Below, in pieces: positions 41,432 through 50,119 of a DNA stretch of 64,000 nt. Under the pieces are notes generated by a model. The model saw only the letters and a list, made by a program, of their open reading frames with translations, was not told where the DNA came from and ran no database searches. This DNA comes from LMUY01 sp964242215 (GTDB lineage Bacteria > Pseudomonadota > Alphaproteobacteria > Acetobacterales > Acetobacteraceae): positions 1-64,000 of the forward strand of contig CAXTCJ010000001.1 of the NCBI GenBank assembly GCA_964242215.1, given 5' to 3'. Made by a program: the position numbers and the translations under genes. Within the stretch, counting starts at the first letter, position 1, and the number at the start of each line of letters is the position of its first letter.

Positions 41432-42088
41432 ATGCCGGATTACAGCATTGAGGCCGAGCACGGGGGCCGGGTCGCCGGCGTAGACGAAGTGGGTCGGGGT
41501 CCATTGGCGGGCCCCGTCGTCGCCGCGGCCGTGGTCTTTCCCGCCGGCCTACCCATCGAGTTGGCCGCACTCCTCGACGACTCCAAGAAACTCACCGCCG
41601 AGCAGCGCACCCTCGCCTACACCACCCTCTTCGCCTCCGGCCTGGCAGAGATCGGCATCGGCGCCGCATCCGTTGCCGAGATTTCGCGCATCAACATCCT
41701 GCAAGCGTCGCTGCTGGCCATGGCGCGGGCCGTGGGCCGTCTGCCCCGCCCGCCCGACCTCGCGCTGATCGACGGCAACCGGCCGCCTAGCCTCGGCTGC
41801 CCGGTGCGTTGCGTCATCGGCGGCGACGCACTGTGCCTCTCGATTGCGGCGGCCTCGATCGTCGCCAAGGTCGTGCGGGACCGGGCGATGACCCGGCTCT
41901 CGGTCCGCTTTCCGCACTACGGCTGGCACAGCAACGCCGGCTACGCGACGCCGCCGCATCGTAAGGCGATCGAGCTGCACGGCCCCTGCCGCCACCACCG
42001 CCCCACCTTCGGCACGGTTCGGCTGCATAATGCGGCGACCGACGCGGCGCTTGGGGCCGAACTCGAACTTAGCGCGGCAGGCGATTGA
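41432..42088 (+). CDS. rnhB: Ribonuclease HII
   Basis: A 218-residue endonuclease that cuts RNA at misincorporated ribonucleotides and RNA-DNA hybrids. The acidic catalytic residues begin with Asp18-Glu19 in VAGVDEVGRGPLAGPV. The third acidic residue is in LALIDGNRPP, and the last is the Asp in SIVAKVVRDRAM. FPHYGWHSNAGYATPPHRKA near the C-terminus is the standard RNase HII segment. Only 52 bp separate it from ccrM on the same strand, and rnhB-ccrM neighbours are seen in many alphaproteobacteria. Start ATG 41432 has no strong SD. Confidence 0.94.
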   Translation: MPDYSIEAEHGGRVAGVDEVGRGPLAGPVVAAAVVFPAGLPIELAALLDDSKKLTAEQRTLAYTTLFASGLAEIGIGAASVAEISRINILQASLLAMARAVGRLPRPPDLALIDGNRPPSLGCPVRCVIGGDALCLSIAAASIVAKVVRDRAMTRLSVRFPHYGWHSNAGYATPPHRKAIELHGPCRHHRPTFGTVRLHNAATDAALGAELELSAAGD

Positions 42089-42140
42089 CGCGGCTTCCAG
42101 GCGACCGCCAGATTGGCACTTCACCCTAAAGGGATGCCGC

Positions 42141-43208
42141 GTGGAAGTCGTCCGCGAACTGCCGCTGGACCAGGTCTTGCTAGGCGACTGCGTGCGCATG
42201 ATGGGCATGCTGCCGCCGGCCTCGGTTCACTGCATCTTCGCCGATCCTCCGTACAACCTGCAGCTGCGCGGCGAATTGCGTCGGCCCGACGACAGCCTAG
42301 TGGACGGCGTGGACGACGACTGGGACCGGTTCACCGATTTCGCAGAATACGACGCCTTCACGCGCGCCTGGCTCGAGGAATGCCGCCGGCTGCTGCGCAA
42401 AGACGGCACGATCTGGGTGATCGGCGCCTACCACAACATCTTCCGCATCGGCACCATCCTGCAGGATCTGGGGTTCTGGATCCTGAACGACGTGATCTGG
42501 CGCAAATCCAACCCGATGCCGAATTTCCGCGGCCGCCGCTTCACCAATGCGCACGAGACCATGATCTGGGCGGCGCGGGGCCGGGATAGCCGCTACAAGT
42601 TCAACTACCACGCCATGAAGGCGCTGAACGACGACCTCCAGATGCGCAGCGACTGGTTTCTGCCGCTCTGCACCGGCCCCGAGCGGCTGCGAAACCAGCA
42701 CGGGTTGAAGCTGCACCCGACGCAGAAGCCCGAGGCGCTGCTCCACCGGGTGTTGCTGGCCTCGACCGCGCCGGACGACATCGTGCTCGACCCGTTCCTG
42801 GGCACCGGCACCACGGCCGCCGTCGCGAAGCGGCTGGGGCGGCACTTCATCGGCATCGAGCGCCACCCGGCCTATGCGGAGGCCGCGATCGGCCGGGTAC
42901 GGCAGGAGAAGGCGGTGCCGCTCGCCGGGCTCGCCACCAGCCCGTCGCGTCGGGACGTGCCCCGTATACCGTTCGGCAGCTTCGTCGAGACGGGGGTGGT
43001 GTCGGCGGGCACCGAGTTGCGTGACCGAACCCGCAAGGTGGTCGCGACGGTCATGGCCGACGGAACGCTGGCAAGCGGCACCCACACCGGGTCGATCCAC
43101 AAGGTGGGTGCGGCGGTGCAGAACGCGCCGTCGTGCAACGGGTGGACGTTCTGGCACATGGAACGGGACGGTGCGTGGGTGCCGATCGACGTGCTGCGCC
43201 AGGGCTAG
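42141..43208 (+). CDS. ccrM: Cell-cycle DNA adenine methyltransferase CcrM (GANTC)
   Basis: A 355-residue beta-class N6-adenine methyltransferase. DPPY comes first (CIFADPPYNLQLRG, Asp35-Tyr38) and the SAM motif FLGTGTT follows at 219-225, the beta order of CcrM. The target-recognition region lies between them, and the C-terminal ~85 residues form the RAMA-type domain found in CcrM (TGSIHKVGAAVQNAPSCNGW). Length and context (behind rnhB) match the alphaproteobacterial solitary methylase of GANTC that times the cell cycle. No restriction gene is adjacent. The GTG at 42141 is chosen because AAAGGG stands seven bases before it. Confidence 0.93.
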   Translation: MEVVRELPLDQVLLGDCVRMMGMLPPASVHCIFADPPYNLQLRGELRRPDDSLVDGVDDDWDRFTDFAEYDAFTRAWLEECRRLLRKDGTIWVIGAYHNIFRIGTILQDLGFWILNDVIWRKSNPMPNFRGRRFTNAHETMIWAARGRDSRYKFNYHAMKALNDDLQMRSDWFLPLCTGPERLRNQHGLKLHPTQKPEALLHRVLLASTAPDDIVLDPFLGTGTTAAVAKRLGRHFIGIERHPAYAEAAIGRVRQEKAVPLAGLATSPSRRDVPRIPFGSFVETGVVSAGTELRDRTRKVVATVMADGTLASGTHTGSIHKVGAAVQNAPSCNGWTFWHMERDGAWVPIDVLRQG

Positions 43209-43226
43209 CGCCTCAGAGTTAACGCA

Positions 43227-43718
43227 TCAGGGCGTTCTGGCCGGCACCGGGGATGTCGCCTGCACGGTGACGTTGACCCGCACGGCGTAGTCGTCTGGCT
43301 CGATGGTGACGCTGAACGCATCGTGGCCGATGTAGCCCGGCGTCGGCAGGTAGGAGACCGCAACCTGCCGCCGGCCGTTGGCCAGTTCCGTACTGGCGCT
43401 GCCATGGGCCGGCTGTCCCGTAACGTAAGCGGCGTTGAGTGTCAGGTTCAGGGCTGGATTGAAGATCGTGAAGTCGCATGGCGTGCCGAGATTGCCGACG
43501 AGCATGCCCGTATTCGTCGAACTCTGTGCCGTTATGAAGAACTTTATGACGCCGCACGGCCCAGTGATCTGTTGCGGCTGCAGCACGCCCTGGTCACGGC
43601 GTGCCAATCTCTGGCCGACGGTGGGATCCGAACCGGGCGGGGCACAGGAGGCGCACACCAGCGGTCCGATGAGCGCAATTTGCCCGAACGCGCCGAGATA
43701 GCCGCGCCAACCACGCAT
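43227..43718 (-). CDS. Exported protein of unknown function
   Basis: A 163-residue protein with a signal-like N-terminus (GYLGAFGQIALIGPLVCASC) and therefore probably exported; a true lipobox is not clear. The mature part carries two Cys (GPCGVIKF; TPCDFTIF) that could pair. The C-terminal half is beta-rich, and GYIGHDAFSVTIEPDDYA recalls Ig-like repeat domains of surface proteins. GGAGG lies seven bases before the ATG at 43718. It converges with ccrM, 18 bp apart. No family is recognised. Confidence 0.65.
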   Translation of the reverse strand: MRGWRGYLGAFGQIALIGPLVCASCAPPGSDPTVGQRLARRDQGVLQPQQITGPCGVIKFFITAQSSTNTGMLVGNLGTPCDFTIFNPALNLTLNAAYVTGQPAHGSASTELANGRRQVAVSYLPTPGYIGHDAFSVTIEPDDYAVRVNVTVQATSPVPARTP

Positions 43719-43783
43719 CACCCGGCCTCCATTTTGTGTCCGGAACAGAAGCAGCTCGGGCCCGGCAGTGTCAATTGCTGCCG

Positions 43784-44107
43784 CTACGCCATCATCTTAA
43801 CCAAGTCGCCCGGCTGCTTCACCTCGATCTCGACAAAGCTGATCGGGTGGGGTGAGCCGTTCATCACGTCGTGCTTGATTCCAGCCGGCCGCATATAGGA
43901 CTGACCTTTCTCGAGCGGCACGTCTGTCACCTCGGTGCCGTTGTGGACACGCAGCGTGCCTGCCACGAGCATAGTGACGAAATACGGCCAGCCATGCTCG
44001 TGCCACCCGGTGACGGCGCCGGGTTCGAAATCCCAGCGGGTGATGCGCAACGTCGCGTCGTCCTGCTGCTGGGTTGGGATAGCTGGGATCGTGCAGGCAA
44101 AAGCCAT
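43784..44107 (-). CDS. Small cupin-domain protein
   Basis: A 107-residue single cupin. Motif 1 is present as GAVTGWHEHGWPYFVTMLVA (His35, His37 and a later acidic or aromatic ligand), and motif 2 as YMRPAGIKHDVMN with His78. It may bind one metal ion. It lies 55 bp behind ilvD on the same strand, with a stable hairpin and an AAGGA SD between them. It resembles small cupins of unknown substrate; a link with branched-chain amino acid synthesis is only positional. Confidence 0.82.
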   Translation of the reverse strand: MAFACTIPAIPTQQQDDATLRITRWDFEPGAVTGWHEHGWPYFVTMLVAGTLRVHNGTEVTDVPLEKGQSYMRPAGIKHDVMNGSPHPISFVEIEVKQPGDLVKMMA

Positions 44108-44125
44108 TTAGGAGCATCCTTTTCT

Positions 44126-44156
44126 TTTCCCTCTCCCCTCGCGGGAGAGGGAAAAG
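44126..44156. repeat. Hairpin between ilvD and the cupin gene
   Basis: TTTTCCCTCTCCC-CTCGC-GGGAGAGGGAAAA, a 13-bp perfect stem. It is placed 6 bp after the ilvD stop and ahead of the cupin SD. Its core CCCTCTCCC/GGGAGAGGG is that of the dispersed repeat C. It could terminate or protect the ilvD message. Confidence 0.55.
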
Positions 44157-44162
44157 CCACGT

Positions 44163-45887
44163 TCACTGGTCCGGGTAGCTATGCGTCTCCGCGGCACCGC
44201 CGGGATTGGTCACCGCACCCAGATGGGCCGGCCCGACCAACTGGGCATATTTCCAGATGGCGCCGCTGTTGTAATCCGTCGTGCGGGGCTTCCACGCAGC
44301 CCGGCGTTCCACCCATTCTGCGTCGGTGAGATCCACATCCATGGTGCCGGCCACAGCATCGATCACGATCTTGTCGCCATTGCGCAGCAGCGCGATCGGA
44401 CCGCCCAAAGCCGCTTCCGGCCCGACATGGCCGACGCAGAACCCGCGCGTGCCGCCCGAGAACCGCCCATCGGTGATCAGCGCCACCGACTCGCCCATAC
44501 CCTGGCCGTAGATCGCACTGGTGGTGGATAGCATCTCCCGCATGCCCGGTCCGCCGCGCGGCCCCTCGTAGCGGATGATGATCACATCGCCGGCCTTATA
44601 GGCGCGCTGCTCAACGGCAGCGAAGGCGTCCTCCTCGCAGTCGAAGCAAAGTGCAGTGCCCTCGAAACGCTGCTTGGCCATGCCGGCCACCTTCACGATG
44701 GCGCCGTCGGGGGCAATATTGCCGCGGAGCCCCACCACACCACCTGTGGGCGTGATCGCGCGGGACACGGGATACACGACGTCCTGGTCGGTCGGGAACA
44801 CGACGTCCTTGTGGTTCTCGGCCAGCGTCTTGCCGGTGACCGTCATGCAGTCGCCATTCAGCAAGCCGCCATCCAGCAGCGCCTTGATGATGACCGGGAT
44901 GCCGCCGATGTTGTGCACGTCCAGCGCCACGTATTTGCCGCCGGGCTTCAGGTCGGCGATGTACGGCGTGCGGCGGAAAATCTTCACCACATCGTCCATG
45001 GTGAACTCGATGCCCGCCTCGTGCGCCATTGCCGGCAAATGCAGCCCGGCGTTGGTGCTGCCTCCGGTGGCCGCCACGACGACGGCCGCGTTCTCGAACG
45101 CCGCGCGCGTGCAGATGTCGCGGGGGCGCAGGTTCTGCTCCAGCAGGTTCATCACCGCCCGGCCGCTCGCCACCGCCCAACGGTCGCGGTCCTCGTAAGG
45201 GGCCGGTGCACCGGCGGAGCCTGGCAAGGCGAGGCCGATCGCCTCCGACACGGTGGCCATCGTGTTGGCGGTGAACTGGCCACCGCACGCCCCGGCGGAC
45301 GGGCAGGCGACGCATTCCAGCTCGTGCAGTTCCTCGTCGCTCATATTGCCGGCGGCGTGGCGGCCCACGGCCTCGAACACGTCGACGACGGTCACGTCCT
45401 TACCCTTGTACGAACCCGGTAGGATCGAGCCGCCATACATGAACACCGACGGCACGTTCAGCCGCAGCATCGCCATCATCATGCCCGGCAGCGACTTGTC
45501 ACAGCCCGCCAGCCCGACCAGCGCGTCGTAGCAGTGGCCGCGGATGGTGAGTTCTACCGAGTCCGCGATGCACTCGCGCGACACCAGGGAAGATTTCATG
45601 CCCTGATGGCCCATCGCGATGCCGTCGGTAACAGTGATCGTGGTGAACTCACGCGGGGTGCCGCCGCCCTCGATCACGCCGGTTTTCACCGACTGCGCCT
45701 GGCGCGACAGGGCGATGTTGCAGGGGGCCGCCTCGTTCCAACAGGTGGCGACGCCCACGAAGGGCTGATTGATGGCCTCCTCGTCCAGGCCCATCGCGTA
45801 GTAATACGAGCGGTGCGGCGCGCGGCCTGGCCCCACGGTCACATGGCGGGACGGCAGGCGGGATTTATCCCAGCGTTTTGTCAGCAC
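44163..45887 (-). CDS. ilvD: Dihydroxy-acid dehydratase
   Basis: A 574-residue Fe-S enzyme of valine, leucine and isoleucine synthesis. Cluster-ligand regions are seen at Cys49/Cys56 (VATCWNEAAPCN), Cys129 (GLAGCDKSLPG, whose Lys131 is the carboxylated metal ligand) and Cys201 (CPSAGACGGQFTANTM). The C-terminal half has MGESVALITDGRFSGGTRG and GHVGPEAALGGPIALLRNGD. The GTG at 45887 with GGGAG upstream gives a normal length; an ATG 15 codons earlier adds an unlike stretch. The pathway partners are not in the window. Confidence 0.95.
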   Translation of the reverse strand: MLTKRWDKSRLPSRHVTVGPGRAPHRSYYYAMGLDEEAINQPFVGVATCWNEAAPCNIALSRQAQSVKTGVIEGGGTPREFTTITVTDGIAMGHQGMKSSLVSRECIADSVELTIRGHCYDALVGLAGCDKSLPGMMMAMLRLNVPSVFMYGGSILPGSYKGKDVTVVDVFEAVGRHAAGNMSDEELHELECVACPSAGACGGQFTANTMATVSEAIGLALPGSAGAPAPYEDRDRWAVASGRAVMNLLEQNLRPRDICTRAAFENAAVVVAATGGSTNAGLHLPAMAHEAGIEFTMDDVVKIFRRTPYIADLKPGGKYVALDVHNIGGIPVIIKALLDGGLLNGDCMTVTGKTLAENHKDVVFPTDQDVVYPVSRAITPTGGVVGLRGNIAPDGAIVKVAGMAKQRFEGTALCFDCEEDAFAAVEQRAYKAGDVIIIRYEGPRGGPGMREMLSTTSAIYGQGMGESVALITDGRFSGGTRGFCVGHVGPEAALGGPIALLRNGDKIVIDAVAGTMDVDLTDAEWVERRAAWKPRTTDYNSGAIWKYAQLVGPAHLGAVTNPGGAAETHSYPDQ

Positions 45888-46043
45888 GGCGGCACTCCCT
45901 TTTATGCGACGGCAATCAAGCCGGTCTCCCGTCATAGACGCCGATACACCCGGTGAACAACCTCCGTGCGGGCAGGTCAGAGCAGCCGGTCGAGCTTGAA
46001 CGCCATCGCTGGGTCCAGGCGAGGCCGAGCGTCTCACCCGCAA

Positions 46044-46562
46044 TCAGACGGCGTCGGCTGAAATCCACTCGATACCTGCGACGATGAGGCCGGCGAACGC
46101 CTGCCCATCATCCACGCCGACATACAAGCCGTCTGCAAGGGCGAACCACTCGACGGCCTGCGTGCCAGCTTGGCTGAGGCGGACGGCATGCGACGAACGA
46201 TCGATCGAGATCACGGTCTGCCCGCACGGCACCGTCTCGACGGCGCCAGGCTCGGGCGGCGACAGCCAGACGAGATTGGCGTCGCGCGGCAGTTCGATCA
46301 CCGCGGACTCAGCCGCGGCAAAGTTGCCATACATCCCGAGGCTCGACAGGCGCTCTCCGTCCCCGAACCAGCACTCGATATGGCCCAGCCAAGCCTGCTC
46401 GGCCGGGCTGGGCAACTGGATCGCGGCCTCGATCCGTCGCTGCACGTCGGTGGTCGGGTCCGGTGCCTGCGTGGCGTAGCGCACCGCGATGTCGACCGTC
46501 ACCTCCGAACAAGACGCAACGATGATCGCGGCGACATCACGCGGGCGCAAAGTCAGCTTCAT
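46044..46562 (-). CDS. Candidate immunity protein next to toxin-like gene
   Basis: A 172-residue soluble protein that I do not recognise. It is acidic overall, with mixed alpha/beta character (AEQAWLGHIECWFGDGERLS; AVEWFALADGLYVGVDDGQA). Its ATG shares one base with the stop of the upstream gene (TGATG), so the two are translationally coupled. Small acidic proteins directly behind a compact toxin-like gene are typical immunity proteins of polymorphic toxin systems. That is inference from context and character; no immunity family motif is identified. Confidence 0.55.
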   Translation of the reverse strand: MKLTLRPRDVAAIIVASCSEVTVDIAVRYATQAPDPTTDVQRRIEAAIQLPSPAEQAWLGHIECWFGDGERLSSLGMYGNFAAAESAVIELPRDANLVWLSPPEPGAVETVPCGQTVISIDRSSHAVRLSQAGTQAVEWFALADGLYVGVDDGQAFAGLIVAGIEWISADAV

Positions 46563-47275
46563 CAGCGGAACCGTTCGGCATGAAAGTGCAGGATGGTCCA
46601 GTCCCGCTCTCGTACAATCACGCGCAGCAAGTATTTCTTGGCCGGCTCGGACACCGTCTTCGAGGCGCGGAACATCGGGATGGTGTAGCGATAGACCCCC
46701 GCCACCCGCTCCGGGTCGGCGTCGCGCACGCCATAACGCACCGCAAGCTTGAGGATGTTGACCGGGATGAAACGGCCCGGATCAGCCATGCGGGCCGCCG
46801 TCGTTGCGGTAAACTTCAGCTCTTTCTGCACCAGCCGCCGGAATGCGACCCGCAACGTCGACACTGTCGCTTCGGCAAGCGTCTCGGCAGCCGCCTTCGC
46901 CGCCAGGTCACCCGCAGCCTCGGCGCCGGCGCGGATGATGCCGCGCACCGCGACCCGGCCGAGCGAACCCACGATGAACACCAGGTCGACGGGATCGATG
47001 AGCGGGGTCCCGAGGCCGGGCTCGTGGATGTCGACCGTCCGTCCGTCCGGATCGCAGACCCAGGTGTTCCCCTCCACGCGCAGCGTGTAGCCGATCGTAG
47101 TGCTCTGATCCGCATCGACGATCGGCTTGGCGCCGGGAGGCAGAGGCTGCCGGGTCACCTGGAAGAAGTCATTGCTCCGCGCCTGACGGATGGCGCTTTC
47201 GGGAATGGCCGGCTCGGATCCGGTATAGTGCTCGTCGGTCTGCAACGGTGATGCGCCACGCGGCAGAAATGCCAT
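46562..47275 (-). CDS. Toxin-like protein, possible polymorphic-toxin C-terminal domain
   Basis: A 237-residue protein. Residues 1-95 have a Pro-rich and polar head. Residues ~95-120 hold a hydrophobic stretch (DPVDLVFIVGSLGRVAVRGI), and 121-150 are an Ala-rich helix. The last ~84 residues (FTATTAARMADPGRFIPVNI at 155-174, then DPERVAGVYRYTIPMFR, and DWTILHFHAERFR at the end) look like the C-terminal toxin module I associate with RHS/CdiA-type polymorphic toxins, where a similar T..ARM...R.VP...L pattern ends in a hydrophobic LHF strand. No PAAR, RHS or signal sequence is attached. GAGAGG is placed for the ATG at 47275. The coupled 172-residue gene would be its immunity partner. Confidence 0.5.
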   Translation of the reverse strand: MAFLPRGASPLQTDEHYTGSEPAIPESAIRQARSNDFFQVTRQPLPPGAKPIVDADQSTTIGYTLRVEGNTWVCDPDGRTVDIHEPGLGTPLIDPVDLVFIVGSLGRVAVRGIIRAGAEAAGDLAAKAAAETLAEATVSTLRVAFRRLVQKELKFTATTAARMADPGRFIPVNILKLAVRYGVRDADPERVAGVYRYTIPMFRASKTVSEPAKKYLLRVIVRERDWTILHFHAERFR

Positions 47276-47356
47276 CCCGAACATCCTCTCGAAGCCTGCG
47301 GCCATCCCGATTAAGCCATCATCGATGGCCTTAGGACAAATCCCGAGACGGTTACG

Positions 47357-50026
47357 CTACCCGATCCGGGCGATCGCCAGCGTGAGGCGCTTTGCTTCGG
47401 CCTCGAACGCCGCCAGCCGCTCGCGATTCTCTTCAACCACCTCCGGCTTGGCGCGAGCGACGAAATCGGCATTACCCAGCTTGGCGACGACTTTGGCCGC
47501 CTCCGCCTGAGCTTTGGCCAGATCGCGCGTCAGCCGCGCCTTCTCGACGGCGATGTCGATCAGTCCCTCCAGGGGCAGCACGATCGTCGCCTCGTCCAAT
47601 CCCATCTGCGCGCTGTTCCGCGGCGGCTCACCCGTCAGCGGCAGGACCTCGCTCGCCCGCGCCATCCGCCCAATCACCTCCGACCAGCGCCCGGCCCTCG
47701 CCATCGTCTCCGCCGACGCGTCCCGCAGCAGCAGGGGCGCCAGCACTGAGGGCGGCACGTTCATCTCGGAGCGTACGGTCCGCACCTCGCCCACCAGCCG
47801 CACCAGCCAGTCGAGTTCCGCGCGTGCCTCCGCCGCACCCGGCACCGCCGCCACCTCGGGCCAGGGGGCGCTGATCAGCCCCGTCGCCTCGCCGAAGCCG
47901 AACTCGCCCCACAGCGTGGCGGTGACGAACGGCATCGCCGGGTGCAGCAGGCGCAACTGGATGCTGAGCACGTGGGCCGCCGCGGCGCGCAGTTCGGCAT
48001 CGGCCGCGAAGGAGGGCTTGGCGAATTCCAGGAACCAATCGCAGAACACATTCCAGGTGAAGCGGTAGCAAGCGGTCGCATACTCGTCGAAGCGGAACAC
48101 CTCGAGCGCCGCCGTCGCGTCTGCCACCGCCTTGTTGGCGGCGTCTAGGATCCAGCGGGCAAGCGGGCCCTGGACGGAGGCGGGATCGAAGGCCGGGTCC
48201 GGACGGACCTCGTTCAGCTCGCACAGCCGGGCGGCGTTCCACAGCTTGGTGACGAACCGGCGGTACTCCTCGACGCGCGCCGGGCCAAGCTTCACGTCGC
48301 GCCCCGGGCCGGCCAGCGAGCAGATGGTGAAGCGCAGCGCGTCGGCGCCGTACTGGTCAACCATGGCCAAAGGGTCGATTACGTTGCCCTTGGATTTGCT
48401 CATCTTCTGACCGCGCTCGTCGCGCACCAGGCCGTGAATGTAGACCGTGTGGAACGGGACATCGCCCATGAAGTGGTGGCCCATCATCATCATCCGGGCC
48501 ACCCAGAAGAAGATGATGTCGAACCCCGTCACCAACACATCGCCGGGGTAGTAGCGCGCCAAATCGTCCGTCCGCTCCGGCCAGCCCAGGGTTGAGAACG
48601 GCCACAGTGCGGAGGAGAACCAGGTGTCCAGCACGTCCTCGTCCTGCACCAGGGGCTCGTCCCGCCCGTATTGCGCATGGGCGGCGTCCTTGGCATCGGC
48701 TTCGGTGTGGCCGACGAACACCGCGCCGTCCGGCCCATACCAGGCGGGGATGCGGTGGCCCCACCAGAGCTGGCGGCTGATGCACCAAGGCTGGATGTCG
48801 CGCATCCAGGCGAAGAACGTGTTCTCCCACTGGCGGGGCACGAACACGGTTTGCCCGGTCTCGACGGCGGCGATGGCGGGGGCGGCGAGCGTCTTGGCGT
48901 CGGCGTACCACTGGGTGGTCAGCAACGGCTCGATCGGCACGTCCGAGCGGTCGCCGTGCGGGACCTGGTGGGTATGCGGCTCGGTGGCCACCAGCAACTC
49001 CAGCCGCTCCAGCTCGGCCACGATCAGCTTGCGGCCGGCGAACCGGTCCTGCCCGGCGAGCGTGGCGGTCCAGGCCGGGTCGGCGATGCCGGGAACGGCG
49101 GCCAATTCAATTTCCGCCAGGGTGATGCGGGCCTCGCGGTCGAGCACGGAGGGCATCGCCAGGTCGTGGCGGCGGCCCACTTCGAAGTCGTTGAAGTCAT
49201 GCGCCGGCGTGATCTTGACCGCGCCGGTGCCCTTCTCGGGGTCGGAGTATTCGTCGGCGACGATCGGGATCCGGCGGCCGGTCAGCGGCGCGATCGCGTG
49301 CTGGCCGACCAGGGCGGTGTAGCGCTCGTCGGACGGGTGCACGGCGATGGCCGTGTCGCCCAGCATCGTTTCCGGGCGGGTGGTAGCGACCGTGATCCAC
49401 GTGTCGCTGCCCTCGACCGGGTAGCGAATATGCCACAGATTGCCCTTGACCTCCCGCGTGTCGACCTCGAGGTCCGAGATGGCGGACTGGAACTTCGGGT
49501 CCCAGTTCACCAGCCGGCGGTCACGGTAGATCAAGCCCTGGCGATACAGGGTGACGAACACTTCCCGCACCGCGTCCGACAGCCCGGCATCCATGGTGAA
49601 GCGCTCGCGCTCCCAGTCCAGCGACGAGCCGAGCCGGCGCAGTTGTTGGGTGATGCTGCCGCCGGATTCCGCCTTCCAGTCCCATACCTTGTCCACGAAG
49701 GCGTCACGGCCGATCGCCTTGCGGTCTATGCCAGCGGCGGCCAATTGGCGCTCAACCACCATCTGGGTCGCGATGCCGGCGTGATCGGTGCCGGGCTGCC
49801 ACAGCGCGTCGCGGCCCTGCATGCGGCGCCAGCGGATCAGCGTGTCCTGCAGCGTCATGGTCAGGGCGTGGCCGACATGCAGCGTGCCCGTGACGTTGGG
49901 CGGCGGGATCATGATGGTGAACGGCTCGGCATTGCTGCCGGGCTGTGCGGCGAACGCACCCTCGCGTTCCCATGCCTCGTACAGGGCGGCTTCGGCGGCG
50001 GCGGTGGCGAAGGTTTTGTCGAGCAT
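47357..50026 (-). CDS. valS: Valyl-tRNA synthetase
   Basis: An 889-residue class I synthetase. The HIGH signature is HVGH at 50-53 (PPNVTGTLHVGHALT) and the KMSKS loop lies at 541-545 (KMSKSKGNVIDP). The CP1 editing domain (TRPETMLGDTAIAVHPSDE) is present, and the C-terminal coiled coil (ARLTRDLAKAQAEAAKVVAK) is intact. The ATG at 50026 starts MLDKTFATAAAEA. Neighbours popZ, tolC and pcm upstream on the same strand form a block seen in many alphaproteobacteria. No T-box or attenuator precedes it. Confidence 0.97.
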   Translation of the reverse strand: MLDKTFATAAAEAALYEAWEREGAFAAQPGSNAEPFTIMIPPPNVTGTLHVGHALTMTLQDTLIRWRRMQGRDALWQPGTDHAGIATQMVVERQLAAAGIDRKAIGRDAFVDKVWDWKAESGGSITQQLRRLGSSLDWERERFTMDAGLSDAVREVFVTLYRQGLIYRDRRLVNWDPKFQSAISDLEVDTREVKGNLWHIRYPVEGSDTWITVATTRPETMLGDTAIAVHPSDERYTALVGQHAIAPLTGRRIPIVADEYSDPEKGTGAVKITPAHDFNDFEVGRRHDLAMPSVLDREARITLAEIELAAVPGIADPAWTATLAGQDRFAGRKLIVAELERLELLVATEPHTHQVPHGDRSDVPIEPLLTTQWYADAKTLAAPAIAAVETGQTVFVPRQWENTFFAWMRDIQPWCISRQLWWGHRIPAWYGPDGAVFVGHTEADAKDAAHAQYGRDEPLVQDEDVLDTWFSSALWPFSTLGWPERTDDLARYYPGDVLVTGFDIIFFWVARMMMMGHHFMGDVPFHTVYIHGLVRDERGQKMSKSKGNVIDPLAMVDQYGADALRFTICSLAGPGRDVKLGPARVEEYRRFVTKLWNAARLCELNEVRPDPAFDPASVQGPLARWILDAANKAVADATAALEVFRFDEYATACYRFTWNVFCDWFLEFAKPSFAADAELRAAAAHVLSIQLRLLHPAMPFVTATLWGEFGFGEATGLISAPWPEVAAVPGAAEARAELDWLVRLVGEVRTVRSEMNVPPSVLAPLLLRDASAETMARAGRWSEVIGRMARASEVLPLTGEPPRNSAQMGLDEATIVLPLEGLIDIAVEKARLTRDLAKAQAEAAKVVAKLGNADFVARAKPEVVEENRERLAAFEAEAKRLTLAIARIG

Positions 50027-50119
50027 GATTTCGGTTCTAGACCGTGGCGCCCGCGTGACAAGCCGGCACCGCCGCAATGCTCCCGCGCTCAGTCCAGGAT
50101 CCCCGCTCTCAGCCCATGA

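Noticed and set aside
45968..46018. Minus-strand stub reading PRLDPAMAFKLDRLL before a stop
   Set aside because: Looks like a C-terminal tail of some protein, but an in-frame stop lies just upstream and nothing continues; possibly a tiny gene remnant between ilvD and the immunity-like gene.
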